From assembly GCF_003073045.1 (NCBI RefSeq), contig NC_037602.1, forward strand, positions 14,573,731-14,637,730: a DNA stretch of 64,000 nucleotides. Direction: 5' to 3'. This stretch comes from Pomacea canaliculata. Lineage: Eukaryota; Mollusca; Gastropoda; Architaenioglossa; Ampullariidae. Both the position numbers and the translations under genes were made by a program. Below the pieces are notes generated by a model, which saw only the letters and a list, made by a program, of their open reading frames with translations, was not told the DNA's origin and searched no databases. Within the stretch, counting starts at the first letter, position 1. The number at the start of each line of letters is the position of its first letter. Shown here piece by piece: positions 36,916 to 58,300 of the stretch.

Positions 36916-39900
36916 GTTTCTTCTGTAATTTTTTCCCCACTAAAATGTAACTTATATATTAATAGAAAGGGTCCTTAAGTTCAGCTGAATTGGTGAGTTT
37001 CTAAAAGGTTTCACAACTGAAACAAAAAGAAACATACCAAAGCAAAAAGTAAAGTATTATACGTAATTATAAAATACACCAATAAATGATAAATCCATTA
37101 AACCTCTAGTTCTCTTACCCATAAATAATGGCACCCATTAGGCGGAAACATGTAACTTATGTGAGGAATCTTGTAAAAGACTTACCAAAGGAGACTAAAA
37201 GTTTTAACAATTTGGTGTCAGTTTACAAAAACATAAGAGTTAGGTTAGAAGTCTCATTGCGTAAGATATTTTGTACTATATTTCATAACACTTCTTTTCA
37301 AATATCAGTGACAATTTAACAAGCATAAAAAGATTGCACCAATAAAACAGTTTATTGACATCAGGGATCAAGATGATAATAATAGTGTTTACAAATGTCC
37401 ACTGATGTGGTTTGTTCCCTAAAACTAGTCAATAAAACCTTCAATAACTTTAACTAGGTCTGAAAACCTTCCAATATTTGAAATGAGGGTCTGAAAACTG
37501 TTTTATTAATGGAAAATTCATTTAATATAAAGGTAGGCCTTGAACCCTTATGAAAGTTACTGGGCAATGCAATAAAAATGACAAAGATTAGGATTAGGGT
37601 GTGAACTGGAAGAATATTGCCTGCTTCACCACTTTTATCTAGCATAACAAGTGATAAATAATTCATCTATTGCTGACCCCAGTAAGTCAACTTTGTTCCT
37701 CCAACATTGCCATTTGAATGTGTTTTCTTCAATTTTCTATATATTTCTGAATATCCCTTCCTCAAAAACAAAAAAAGTAGATATCACCATAAGAACTGTT
37801 TTACTTTCTCTGTCCCACCCCTCAACCAACAGACATACACACCTCTATACACATTTTACAGCAAAATTTTATCACATAGTTTTATTTAAGGCCATTGCAG
37901 CAATTTTGGGGAAAAAATCTGTGTTCATCTGTCCATCCTCCATTTTGCAGTTCAATTTATATACAACTCTGGCAACTGTTTAAAACTGATACAAGTAACT
38001 GCATTCCTGAACAGGTTTGGTGGGGAGAGGGACTTATGTGAGAGAGAAAAATGAAATATTAACATAAGATGATATTTCATTTTCACAGCTATGAGATTCT
38101 AACAACACAAACACAAATAAAATACTACTGTCAATACTGTCTTGGCCCACCGATATTATGCATTTAATTGCAAAAATGCTATAAAGTCCTAGTCTACTAA
38201 AAGAAAATACAATTTTAAACTCATGATACTGTCCCAGAGTAAAGGTAGATGCCGATGACAGGGGTTAAAGAAAGACTAGCAGACGCCAATTCTCGCTGAC
38301 AAATCACAAAGGGCGACACAAACAGGGATCTGGACAGCTTGCATCACGCATTGCGACGAACCACCACGCTGTGATGAAATCGCATTTAGTCATGTTAGCC
38401 TTTCGTGTCCGCTCATTTAACTTCTTTTATACTTACCATTGATACGTTCTGTAATCATAAAATCCCATTTCATCTTGAAAATTGTTTCCTTTAATTTGCT
38501 TGTCGGGGGTAAATGATGTTAATCACAGCATCTCAAAAGCCCGTCTGCTCCTTGCCTCTTCTACAAGCAAGTGTGCGTACAAGGTTCATATGCCTAGAAG
38601 CCAGTTAAGAGAATCTAGTTGATTGGATAACTTGCGTGCGGACATTTTGAGAATTTGTGCTTTTTGGAGATTATATGTGTCCGTCCGTTTTCTCATCGTA
38701 TTTGTTTGAGCGTCAAAAAGAAAACCAAAAAACATTATTGTTGCTTCGCCTCATTTCTTAAATTATGATTTTTCTTTTCAACCTGTAGGGACATATTTGT
38801 CCCACGCTATATCCCGAGATCCATAGGAGATACAGCTTCCAAGCAAAGTTTTTTTTTTTGAATTACAGATCATTTACGCCCTACAGCAGATCTGGGCAAA
38901 GGCTGGCCCGCGGGCCGCACTACAGTGTTTATGGTTTTGAAAGGGTTAAGTTTTGCTTGCGTGCCATTACGTAGTTGATTGAGAAAGCACGTGTCCTCTG
39001 GGTGTCGATTTACTCTCACGACAGCTGAACCCGATGCTGAAGGTCTTATTTTTCCTGGCTCCAGCGGTATCAGAACAATGCTATTCACTTTATGTAGGTC
39101 CGTGATATTCTGCAAACATAGAACTGTTCATGTCACACAGCTTCTGCGCGAACTACACTAGTTGCAGTTCCAGCTCGCATCGACTTGGATATCGTGATAC
39201 TTTAGCGTGTCGTTTACAACCTCGTCCCATCTGGATGAGCTTGTCACCCAAGTTTGCTCTCCACGCGGCTTTTGGTCACGGTCTCATAGGCTGGAGAGTT
39301 TCGGCTGTCGCTTATACTCTTTAGCTCATTGTTTTTGGGTGTAGTCATGCTTTTAGTTGTGGGCTTAAACCTTTTCGGAAACACCACATGCATTTAAGTT
39401 TACCGTTACTTTCTCCTTTTCCTATTAACGTGCATTTGCACGATTGCCTGGACTGTGATGTCGTGCAACACTACTCTTTGCATCTTGTGAAGTTCGCCTC
39501 TGCGTGTGCACTATATCAATCCTATTACTAGACAAGTTAACAATATCAACGATTTCAGCCGGCTGGACGTGTGGATGTTCTCTGCAAAGGTTTACTCATC
39601 TGCCAATCAACAAATCAAGCTTTTACTAGTGTGAATTCATGGTTATTTCCAGGTACAATATATATATATGCAATGGTGAAAAACTTTCAAGTTCATATCA
39701 GTACGCTCCCTTAACACCAACAAAACCTTACTGCATTTTATTTTTTCAACTGCAACAACCATACTATCACAAACTGCATGTTGATAACTCAAAACATTTG
39801 CATACAGGGAAATCTTTTATTTTGTTTCTTCAAATTCATTCCCTTGTCCACAGCTCAAAAAAATGCCAACTTCCCTTGGACAGCACAGTGTAAAGTGCTT

Positions 39901-40148
39901 AATGTGGCAACAATGTATATCTCTTGTGGCCTGTGTGTTTGTGAGCAACTTAGTAACCAGACTTTGTGACATGGCAAATTTCTTCCACAGACATCTTTTC
40001 TTTCGTGGTTGTGTTATTTTTTTGACCTATTGTAGAAGCAGGAAGGCTTGGAAGCTGAAATTAGAGTAAAATAGTCTCTTCAAGTCTATTGTTGGGTTCG
40101 CTGGGCATACTTGATGCAGTCTAAGCAGGACTAGGAGTGGCTTAGGGG
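36916..40148. other. interval between SLC22 start and eEF2 stop
   Basis: Contains the presumed promoter and any non-coding first exon of the SLC22 gene, a hAT-like terminal motif near 38890, and the eEF2 3' UTR with AATAAA on the minus strand at 39816-39821 and 39737-39742. The short reading frames here have no recognisable features. Confidence 0.55.
38887..38925. mobile_element. hAT-like transposon terminus
   Basis: CAGATCTGGGCAAAGGCTGG followed by CCCGCGGGCCGCA resembles the common hAT terminal sequence CAGGGGTGGGCAAAC...GGCCCGCGGGCC. The other end and an 8-bp duplication were not found, so the extent is unknown. Confidence 0.45.
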
Positions 40149-47187
<7,039 letters not shown>

Positions 47188-47190
<3 letters not shown>

Positions 47191-47268
47191 TTTGGATTGA
47201 GTCTCGATTGGACAACCAGTTACAAATGCTTGATGTTGCCCTTTCAGCAGACCCAAGAAAAGAGAACG
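47188..47268 (-). promoter_or_regulatory. eEF2 first exon with candidate 5' TOP tract
   Basis: On the minus strand, the sequence upstream of the isolated ATG (47190-47188, donor GTAAGT immediately after) contains TTCTCTTTTCTT at 47266-47255. A C followed by a pyrimidine run at the cap site is the TOP element of translation-machinery mRNAs, which places their translation under mTOR/LARP1 control. The exact transcription start is inferred from this motif only. Confidence 0.55.
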
Positions 47269-47269
47269 A

Positions 47270-49365
47270 ACGTGGATAATCACGTGACTACTCTTTTCGT
47301 ATTTCCGATAAAATACTTCCGAGAAAAATGAAGTTTGCAAATAGTAGAAAAAATTATGTTAGTTATTTTTACTAACATTATAGTATTTTGATAGCATAGG
47401 AAACTAAATATTATTAGTTTCAGTTTATTAAAATGTCTGCTCTCAACAGCTGCGGGAAGTAAGGAAGTATATGGGCATGAATTATTATTTTCATATGACG
47501 AAGACACGATTTTTGTAAGAGGTAAGAGAATCATAAATAAAGGTTTTATGCTTATATGTGTTTATATCTATATTACTTAGCAAACTATGGACAAAATTAT
47601 CCTTACTCCATCTCGTTTCGACCGGTGAGCTATCAAGTGTTTATCTCTAGTATTACATTATAATGCTCGACTCCAGCCTCTTGACTGTGAAGTTAGTCAC
47701 TCTGTACCTAAGTTTTAGATCGGCGCATTTGCTGTGCATGTAAATGCTAATGCTTACACAATTTTTATCTCGATTTTTTAAATTAAGAGTCTATTTTAAA
47801 GAGTCTATAGCGTAAGTTATTTTTTGAAGTATGTAATGAGTTCTTTTCTCCTCTACAATTACAAAACACTTAAGTACCTGACTAAAAATAATCTCATGTA
47901 CTTCATATACTAATGATACATGAGATCTTTCTTTTAATATTGAGTTACACAGTACTGCTTGTTAACAATATTTTATATATTCTTTTGGAAATTTTGGTGC
48001 ATTTTTATTTTTGCCCTTGTGTTATTAAAAGTGTGACATGTCATACAACACTTTTCATGTAAAATATGGGAAATAGTCACACAGATAGAAGAATCTATCT
48101 GTCTATACACAGACAGGGGTATATACCAAGGCTAATCTAGGCATGTTCAAAAATTGGATAGATAATTATACTGATCACAGTATTGATGATAGTTTAAAGT
48201 TTTTCTAGGTTGACAGCCTGGTGAAAGTAGCTGGTAAAGTTGAGCATAGAGAGGAGAGCTTTGCAATTATGCTGCCCTTTTTCACTACAGGACAGTCGTT
48301 CATTAAGCTCCTTTGCCTTTCTTTTGCAATTTCATATGCATACTTATCACAGATAAAAATTGTGAAGGATCAATAAAATATATTTAAGTCCATTTTTATC
48401 TAAAGATATGTAGGTTTGTCTATCAGTTGTGATTTAGAGAGACCTTGCTTTTGTATATGAAATTAGCTTATTTTCAGTGACAATGACAACTTATTATCAT
48501 CAATAGTCCAATCTTATCAGGGCTTCTGCTTACGCAAAAAATTGCGTACAGTACGCATTAAAAGTTCGGAGGACCCCTTCAATTTTCGTCAATGGGGTCC
48601 CCTTCAAATTTGGGTGAAGAACATTGACCCCTTAGAAATCTGAAGAAGGGGTCCCTGGGACCCCAAAGAATTTAGCCTTAGCAGAAGCCCTGCTTATTAT
48701 CATCATTTAGTCCTTATTATCCCTAATGCACTATAAAAATCTTGCAGCCAGTCCTTGCCATCTCTCAGCTTGGTGCCATACTCTGGGATTCACTGAAAAA
48801 AGGACAGTCCACTCTTAAAGGCTGTCTGATTTCTTCTTTTGTCTGCCTGTTCTTCTAGACTGCTTCCTGTGTTTGTACTCATTTCACTTTTGGTATACTC
48901 CTCTTTAAACTGTGTAACCAGGAGGTCCTGATTATTACTGTCTGTTATTTTCCTTACTCTTCTTTATATTTCCTAATTGGCTATGTGACCAGTGTGATGG
49001 GTATATATGGTGGCTGTATTCTCTTTCATGTCAGCTGTCATTGTCCAAGAGACCTGTGCATATAGGAAAATGAAGATGTGGTCAATGAATTAGCCTTCTT
49101 TTATAGCAGAGAGAAATATCATTTTAGATAGGTTTGAGTTCATTGAATAACAATAAAGGAGGTGCACATAGCCTACTTGCTTATGACAGCCACCTGTCCC
49201 ATTTGTGGCTGGTTTATAAATCATTATTTCAAGATGTTTGAGCAAAAAGTTATCAGTAACTCAGTCCCTGTTTAATATGTATTTTTATATTGGCCATGGT
49301 CAAAATAGTTTTGAAAAAAGCATGCAGCTTATGACTATCTCACCTTCTTCGAACTTGTGTTGCAG
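47270..49365. other. divergent intergenic region eEF2 / unknown gene
   Basis: AT-rich spacer between the eEF2 5' end (minus) and the second exon of the plus-strand gene. It should hold at least the eEF2 promoter and possibly the non-coding first exon of the neighbour. A MITE lies at 48518-48692. Nothing else is supported. Confidence 0.55.
48518..48692. mobile_element. 175-bp MITE with CAGGGCTTCTGCT inverted termini
   Basis: The left end CAGGGCTTCTGCTTA and the right end (inverted) CAGGGCTTCTGCTAAG share 13 bp. CTTAT flanks both sides directly (48513-48517 and 48693-48697). The interior is partly self-complementary (TTACGCAAAAAATTGCGTA; GGGGTCCC blocks), so the whole can fold as a hairpin. 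The transposon class is not assigned. Confidence 0.72.
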
Positions 49366-52300
49366 TGTTTGGGGTGACTAAACTTGATCCAAAATGTCAG
49401 ATGCAGATGAGCGTGCTTCCTGTGATAATACTTCAGATCCAGAGGAAGGGGAGGAAGAACAACTTGCTACATGTGGTGGCTCCTCCTCTCCTTCTCATTT
49501 TGCACAGCCTTGTGACCAGTCTGTAGCGTCAGCCACAGATGATGGAGCAGACAACTATAGCATGGAAGTGCATCTGGGAGGCGATAACTCTCAACATGCC
49601 AGTGAAATCAGTTCCATATCTTATCAGAACCTTCTGGAGGAAGGAGAGCCCACTGGCAGCATCCTTTCTCGTAGGGGTAGCGAAGACAGTACTGATTCCT
49701 ATCCACCAGATTTCCCTGAAAGCAACCCCTCTGATGATATAGAAACATTTGAGGCATCAGATTTACCATTGTCAGAACACTACAATCTCAGGATTAAACA
49801 GCTGCCTGCTAAAGCATATTCATCCTCAGGAGGAGAAGAAGGTGAACCTAGGCATGAGAGCTCAGCTAAATCTGTTTCAGAGAGCAAAGACAAAAAGAAA
49901 GATAGCTGTGCAGAAGGCGGAAAAAACTATAGCACTGGTGACAGCAGTGGTATAGAGAACAACACCCTACCTTTAGACACAGCCTTGTCAAAGAAAGCTT
50001 CGAAAAGCCTGAATATATCGGAACCTGTTACTCCAGACACATCGGCTGTCATAAAAAGGAAAAGGTCTCCTCAGATTAATGCTTCTTCTCATACCAATCG
50101 ACCAGAAGATGGTGAGGAGGTTACAAGGAAGCGCAACAGCCTCGAAATCCGCAATAACATTCCAGTAGTCGGTGAAGTGAAGATGTGTGATAGCAGTCCT
50201 CCAACTTGCACCCCACCGTTACATGGGGCCAAGCCCAAAATAAAAAACTTGAAACAGTCTCCTGGTCTAGCCCGAAGGGTATGTGATCAGTCTGGTACCA
50301 GGGACAGCTCAAGTTCAGAACGGGAAACAGAAGCACGCAGAAGTGGTGAACCTGTACAGTGCCCAGTGCACACACCTATTATGTTGCTGCATGTGACGTC
50401 TACTGGCCAGGACGAGAGGGTCATTGATACTGAAATCCCAACTGGTAAAGTTGATATAATTGCTCCCTTGCGACGAAATGTTGATATAGAAAATGAATAT
50501 GACTATGTCAAATATGCCCGGGTTCAACATGGAAACTCTTATGTTGGGATGCGTCTTGCCTACTCCAGCTCAAATGACTCATTAAGTTTGAAGCGTAACA
50601 GTGTTCACAGCCATGGAAGTGACTCCATTGATAGTTCACGCGAGCCATCACCAGAGAAAGTTCTTCATCAGAAAATGATTGGTGATTTAAATGAGCATAT
50701 ATCCCAAGACCGTGTTTGTGAAGAAACTCTGACCGAGATTCCACTCAATGCATCAGATTCATGCCTCAATGAAGGGAAAAAACCATTTACTTTGTCGCCA
50801 GAAAACACGGAATGTGACAGCGTTGAAGTAGAGAGTGTGACTTCTGATGGAGAAAACTCCACACCGGGCTTCCCAACAGTGGAAGATGGACTGTCTAGTA
50901 GCCAAGCAAGTGATGCTGAAGAGGGTCCTAGTGGGGATCACACTTCTCCATCACACATGCTGCGCATGAAACAAAAAGCTGACCTAGAAAATGACATGAG
51001 AAATTCTGATGTAAGTTTTTCTTTCTTGTGATTGCATTTATATTGCTAAAAGTAAGAAAATACCTTCGCACCCAAATTTACTTGTAATATAAGTTAGTAA
51101 AGTTCTCCCCCTCTCCCCCATGGAGCAAAGATAAAGTGGTAGGGACCCCCCCCCCCCAAAAAAAAAATATTATGTGTAGACCTTGTTTTTGTTGAATTCC
51201 TTTTTAGCTGTTTTCCATAAACAAAACTTTTGCTTGTGTTCATAGTTATGTGCTCGATTCTTTGCTAGGATTCATCAAGAGGAGGTCCCCGTGACATAGA
51301 TGCACAAGCAATTATGAATGATTTGAAAGCTAAGCGGGAAGCTTTGGACATGGCTATTGCAGACATCAAATCTGCCATACAGCGAAGCAAGCAGGTTGCA
51401 TTGCAGTCTCCTTATGACAATCATCAGTCTGATCAGAATGAGCCAGTGTGGATTCGCAGGTATCACATTCCCTTTCCTTTTAATTCAAAATACATTTTGC
51501 ATATTTCTGTAAGCTGGCTGTTTGCCACTAGCATTTTAATTTGTGAATAGTTATTTTTTATGGAGTGGGTAGATTATTTGTTGTTCCTGGGCTTTAACAG
51601 AGTTCTAAAGACGTTATCTACAGAAAAATGTGCTGTGTATATGGCATAAAGTATGCAACAAAATGAAACGTAGTTTGCAGGATGACAGTCTTGGTGTAAC
51701 AAATTTAAAATTTGAAACATACCATTCCTTAACATTTGGTTAGTAAGTAGTATGTTAGTATCACAGTGGTTAACTAAAAGTAAAACATTTCATGTTTTTT
51801 GTCAGAGATCCACCACAAGGAGAGCGAAAAGAACGACAAGAGGAGATGCGCAGAGTGAGAGAGGAAATAGAACGTCAGCAAGAAGAAAAATACCAGCCAA
51901 AAGAAGACAAAGGTAGCTTTTTTTTTTCCTTTGGATTAAGCTACAGATTTAGGCAAAATTGTCTTAACAATATAGCGTCTTTCCAAAGATTTTCTCATAG
52001 CGCTTTACATAAATCGTACATAGGCTAAATCATCAACAACCATGCATCAACATTCGCATATAACAGACATACTTCTACAACATACTCACACTTATACACA
52101 AAGTAAATTACAGACACACGTGCATGCTCATAGTCAGGAGAGGGTCACAGTGAAGTCGTCGTTCTGAAAAGAGGTATCTTAAATTTAGACTTAAAGGTGG
52201 TAAGAGAATCAGAGTGACAAAGGCTGACAGATAATTCGTTCCAAGTTGATTGGGCTTGATAGGAGAAAGACATCTGTCTAGAGGTCTTTTGTCTTAGTGG

Positions 52301-55300
52301 GACTTTCAGATGATATTTTTCTGAACTTTTTGTGTTTCTTCCTTTAATATTTTTCCTTTGTATTTTGCTGTGTTTAGATCTACTGCAATGATGCTTTTAT
52401 TTTATCTGTATTATTACCAGTTCAGATCTTTGAGAAAAACAAAAACATGAATATACCTCATGCCTCTTGAGGAGGGATAAACTGATTCACCATTTCTTGG
52501 AAAGAGTCCAGCCCTCTTGTTTTGCTGCATTTTGATTTCCATGATAAAACAGCTGCTGCTTTGCTGCTGGGTGGACAGAGGGAGTTTTCTAGTCACTGAC
52601 TAGAATAAGCTCACCTCCACAACCTTTCAGTCCACAAGTGCTGTAATCACATAACTGCAAAGCCTTCCTATCTTGCCTCTGTCAGTCAGATGATTTACTT
52701 GTTATTGATGATCATACTGTTGCATTTCTTGTCATTCAATTAAAATATTCATTAAAATGTCATTAAAATATTATATTGCTTTTGTTTGAGATATTTTTGG
52801 GCAAGGTAGTGTACACTTCATGATATTAATTATAATACAATATTATTTATATTATTTTACTGAATATTTAAATTATTAAGTAAGAATTATGAAATTATTA
52901 TTGGTGGTCTTGGTAGTGGTGTGCATTGAATTTTCTTAATTTTGTAAGAAATGTTGGTAATTGGATAAATTGTCATTGTGAAAAAATATTAATTGGAAGG
53001 AAATGGAAAGGAATATGTGCACTGCACATGTAGACATGCATTTCTGCATTTGTTCTAAAGGTTGTACAGAAATAAGGACAGGCTGGTTATAAAAGGAGGC
53101 ATATACCTACATAAATGCATAAGTGTTTTATTAGTTACTGTTTTATTGTTGCCTTTAAATTTTCATAACTTTTTGTTAATTTCCCTGTGTATCTACTCTC
53201 TCTCTTATCTAGCAGTGATCAATTTTCATTCTACAGCTATTTAAGTCTCCTTTAGTGCAAAGTGCTTAATTGACATTAAATTTATTGCTGTTAGAAACTC
53301 ACTAATGAGGCAAATTTTTCTGCTGCCTCGTTAAAATGCCCCCCTTGCAATTGTGAAGAGACTGAGTTGCATTTGGTGTTCATATGCCCAAAATACAAAG
53401 ATCTATGACAGCTGTACTTTCCTAAAAAATTCTATTGGTATCCTTCTCAGTTTCATTTATCCATTTTATTATCAGGTAACTGTCTAAAATCAATCCAAAA
53501 TGTTGCCTACTTTCTGTACAAAGCACTACAGATTAGGGAGAACAAATAACTTGCAAATTACTGATTTTGTTAATAGCAAATTAATGTAGTTATTTTAATG
53601 AAGTAAGGGCACTATGTCTATGTATTTTGTATTTTTACTTGATTACCCTCGAACCCATCCATTCCCCCAACATTGGTTATGGGCACAAGCCTACCAAATA
53701 AAGGACATTGTCATTGTCCTCTCTCTCACAAACACACACATATCTGTATTGTGCATCCTTTGAGCATTTTATTTCTGTTATATAAACACATACCTGTTCT
53801 GTTTGCATGCTGCACCCTAAGTGTTATGATCACAATTGTGGGGTCCTTGGTTTCAGGTGAAGACAGTGAGACCATTACTCTGTCACCATTTCCTAACACT
53901 CATGAAGTGACTGTGGAACCTGAAGATGAGAGCAGCAGAAAGCCGAGAGGTATTATTTCCAAGTATTTTAAGTATTCATTAGTGAGGCGGGTGAAGTTGA
54001 CTGTGAAAGTAATTTTTGTTTCAGAAAGGAGCTTATGCATGATGCAGTGTTTTTTGACTGTTAAAAGTAGCTCTCTCTTTCTTACTTCTCTGTTTCTCTT
54101 ACACACATAAACACACTCTCTTTCTCAGTCACACACACTATTTGGCTTAGCTATTAACATCCCTCTTTCATCTCTTTTTGGTTTATATTATTGTTGCTAT
54201 TCTCCCAATATTTATTTATTTTTGGTTATCTCTCACTATTTTTCCCTGTTAGATCATAGAAATTCTCAAGTCTTTTTGCTTTGTCTGATACGTGTGGACA
54301 TTATTTTCAGTGGAGTAATTAATTATTCAGTAGCCGCATCAGAATCTAAAACTTAATATGGGTTCAGAGATATTTGCCAGTAATCATTTTCAGTGCTTTT
54401 TCTTTGTATGCTGCTTCAAATTCAGATGCTACATTTTAAAAAAAAAGGAAGTACCTCAGTCAATAATTGTTTCACATAATCTGCAGCAGTTTTTTCTAAT
54501 GCTCTTATGTTAGTAAAAGATTATGTTTTGCAATTCTTTGATCTAATCTCTTTCCTTTCTTTTTCTCTAGTACTGCATGGGTCGGGTAGGAACCAGCCAC
54601 CCATTTTCTTTTCGTATTGTTTGTCTATTTGTGTGGTGGTTTTTTTTTTAAAGTAATGAATTGTTGTCAGCACTGCATTTTAATGAAGTTTTGAATTTAG
54701 AAATTGCTATACATTTAAAGATAATTGCATGCACAAAAAATTATGCATGCTATACCACTAGCGTCCTAAAAAAGGCCTTTAAAACAATTAAAGGAGAGGG
54801 ACTAAGGCCAGTGTTTATTTTAATTCTTAAATACCTTTGATGCCAGTATTTTCACAAAGTAATTTTTTTATTATAATTTGAGATCACATTTACTCAGTCA
54901 CTTTTTTTCTTTGTCAGTGTCTTTATCTTTGTTTTCAAGTCTAACTTAAGTTTTATTTTTCAATCAATGCAGTGCAACAGCAACTCAGTGCCCAGCTCTG
55001 TATGTTGTTCTGTGGTATTTCGTGCTTTTGGTTGTCCATGCCATGGTTAAATGTAAAGATTATGCAAATTTTGTTAAGTTTCCTCTCCAGTTCAACAAAA
55101 ATGAGAATTAAATTCAGGGTGTGGTTCTGATTACGAATTCATCAACTTTGAAATGTTTTCCAATTTTTATTTCATGGTCTTTTTTCATGTGTATTTAATG
55201 TTTAGCATTGCTTCAGCACGAAGCAAATATTTATCTGTATGTTTAGTGATAGAGTGGTGAACTATATTTCAGACACAACAAAATTGAGTCACACCACATT

Positions 55301-58300
55301 AAGCGCATGAGTCTGTATAAAATTATACAGTTCATGTCATTTCAAAAGGCATGGCTACTGAAACTGGTGTTTCACAATGTCATCATGTTAACACTTAAAA
55401 ATAATGGCTTAGGCCCATGGTTTTGTAACTCCTAGGAGCAACTGAACATAAAACATAAGTGTTTAAAGAAGCTGGGCTGGAAATGGCTTGATGTTTTGGG
55501 AAGAATATTTGTAGGTTTTTTAAATCTGTCATTGTTATTATTTAAGATTGTTGCTTGTTTCTATTTGCATAAATGGCTGAAGCTTCTTATAATATGTTTG
55601 AAAATGAAGTGAACTAAGCTGCATGTCAGTTGCAAATCTTTGCAATGGCAGATTCTACTTGAATCTGTTTTGAAAGCTAAGGCACCTTACTTTTTGCATA
55701 AATCAATATACATTTTCATGGGCTCTCATTTTAGTTGTTTAATCCTCATAGTGACTAGTACTGGGGCTTGATTGTCTCCTTGTGCTTCTGCTGTGCATTC
55801 CATTAAATAATGTGAAGATTGTAAACATGAGCCACATGAGTGCATGAAGATAAGTTATTGAAAAACTCCATTTCTTACCAGAAAATTCTCTATGTAATCC
55901 TTGGTACTTTCTGGGCTAATTATTCACTCCCTGTTCATTGTATTCTCATGACTGGGTACTATGATTATTGAATAATGTTGAATATGAAGGGCCAGCATTT
56001 TTGTTAATAGTAATAATTTATTTTTTTATGTCTCTTAAGCTATAAATGACTGACAAGTAAATTAGCCTACTGTCAGAGGTTTTTTGTGGTGGTGTTGGAG
56101 GGGGGTAATGGGGAAGATGAAGGAATAATCAGCTGTGAGCATAGCTTGATGTCACCTTGTCCTGGATAGAATACCAGTCACATATTCATAAGCTTGGAGA
56201 TGATAAATAGTATCTGACTGTTATTAAGCATATGCATGTGACATATTTTTTCCAGGTAGACAGGAATATATATAAGCATCCTGCAGGAATAGGATATACA
56301 GTTGTGTATCTGTCAAGCAGATGCTCAAGAGATTAAAGCTCATGCAGGCCAATGGCTATAAAACTCATGTTTACCCAATAGGGAATGGGTTTCTCATATA
56401 TAATAATAATCACATTTATATAGTGCCTTTCTCCAGCATCAGCCAGACTCAAAACGCTTTACAAACAGGGGCGCAGGGACATGCACTTTGATGAACACAC
56501 ATACACAGAAACATGCATACTGTATATATATATATCAGGGAAAGTAGAAAGCAGAAGAAGGATGGATTCTGTATTCTACATCATGCCCAAAACACAAACC
56601 TGTTTCCTGACAACTGGCTTTGGCCTCGAAATCTTTATCTTTCTCTTTATATTACAATAATAAAACCTCTACCTTTCTGATTACTGATTCCTAAAGATCT
56701 TTTGTTTTAACTAATGTCTTCTGTTGTAAAATGGAATTCATGAAGGAGAAGAGGTACAGTGGACAAAAGATAGCCTTAGTATGAAATAAGCCTTTTTGTT
56801 GTCAAGGAACCTTGTTGGCATCTTTTTTTATAGATCATTATACCTGTATACCAAATAATAAATCCCATTGTTTTCAAGAAATGTTGTTGGTATTTTCTTT
56901 TAACCAGTATGTTCCAGTGCACTCTTGAGACAACGCATGCACACAGAGTAAATATTCTCTGGCACAAAGATTTTTGCAAATTCAGATAAGGGTAAAGTTC
57001 ACTTCCTACCCTTACAGTTGTTCCGGAATGAGGTGAGATCTCACTTTATTCAGAGCCAGCTTTTTTTGAGGAGGGTGCTCCTTCTCCCTTACAGCCATTC
57101 CTCCTCCAACCCTCAATGGAATTGTGCTTCCCACAGCTAAGTTGACTTGGGGAAGTTTGTTGTGCCACATGGGAATCAAACCTGCATGACTTCAAGTCTG
57201 GACACCAGTGGACACCACATGGCAATCCACTTCCCCATAACAAACTTTCATTTTTAAGAAAATTTTCAGTTGTGGTTTTGTTGACCTCAGTTGTTGTTAA
57301 GTGGAATTGTCTCCTATGTACCTAACATTGTATATGCGATTACATATATAACAAGTGCTTTACTAATAGCTTATAATATCAATAGTACATGTGCACAAAG
57401 CAAATAAAGGGTGATTGTTATCTTCAGGATGTGATTTGGTCCATTTTCACAGTCATTCTTTATCGTTTACTTTAAAATTATTGATTATAAACTATTTGAA
57501 ATAGGTTTCTTTTATTCTTTTGTTTTATGAGTTTTTTTAACGTTCAGCACATCACCTTTTTCTTTGTATCACTTAGCTTAATATTACACGTACTTTTGCA
57601 TGCTTGGCATACAGCTCATGATTGTTGTCAGAACTTATCCATGTACATATTTTCAGTTTTTAGAGTCTAAAACAAAAATGTTGGTGATCTACGTTGAACT
57701 CTTCTATAGAATCTAGGCTATTAACAGAACATAGCTCAGTATTTCTTTATCCAAAAGTAATATTATTACTAATGGTAATAGAGAGTTCTCTCTCTGTGTC
57801 TTTCACATATTTCTGAAATGTCGTCTTTTCTTAGGTATATTATTATATTTTTTTCTCCTGTATGCATACAAGATGCAAACTGCCTTATGCACTGTCAAGA
57901 CAAGACAATTTTTTATGATTGTACTTTTAATATGTTTGTGAGTGCACAAAAAAATACAGAGTACTTTGTATAAGCTTCTTTAATATCTCAGAGAAGAAAA
58001 GTATTCTATTTTGCATTATACAATATGAGTACATCTTTCTCATGGAAGGAGTTGCTGCCATAAATACTATTTTAATAATTAAACGTAGCAAGGGCTATTA
58101 TTCACAATGTAAGACTGGATCATGGCTGGAAATAGCCCTAAAATTTTGTTATCACTTAAAAGTGTATTTTATTTTATTGATTTCAGACTATACAAATATT
58201 TGTAACTTAAGACTTGCTATTTCCTGCATCTGCCCAGCTGGTCCTGTGAACATTTAAAATGTTACTTGTTTTAGTTCAAAATGCAGGGCATTTATGACAT

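Noticed and set aside
37651-37983. 110-codon plus-strand frame upstream of the SLC22 gene
   Set aside because: Composition like the surrounding AT-rich DNA, no motif and no conserved start or splice context.
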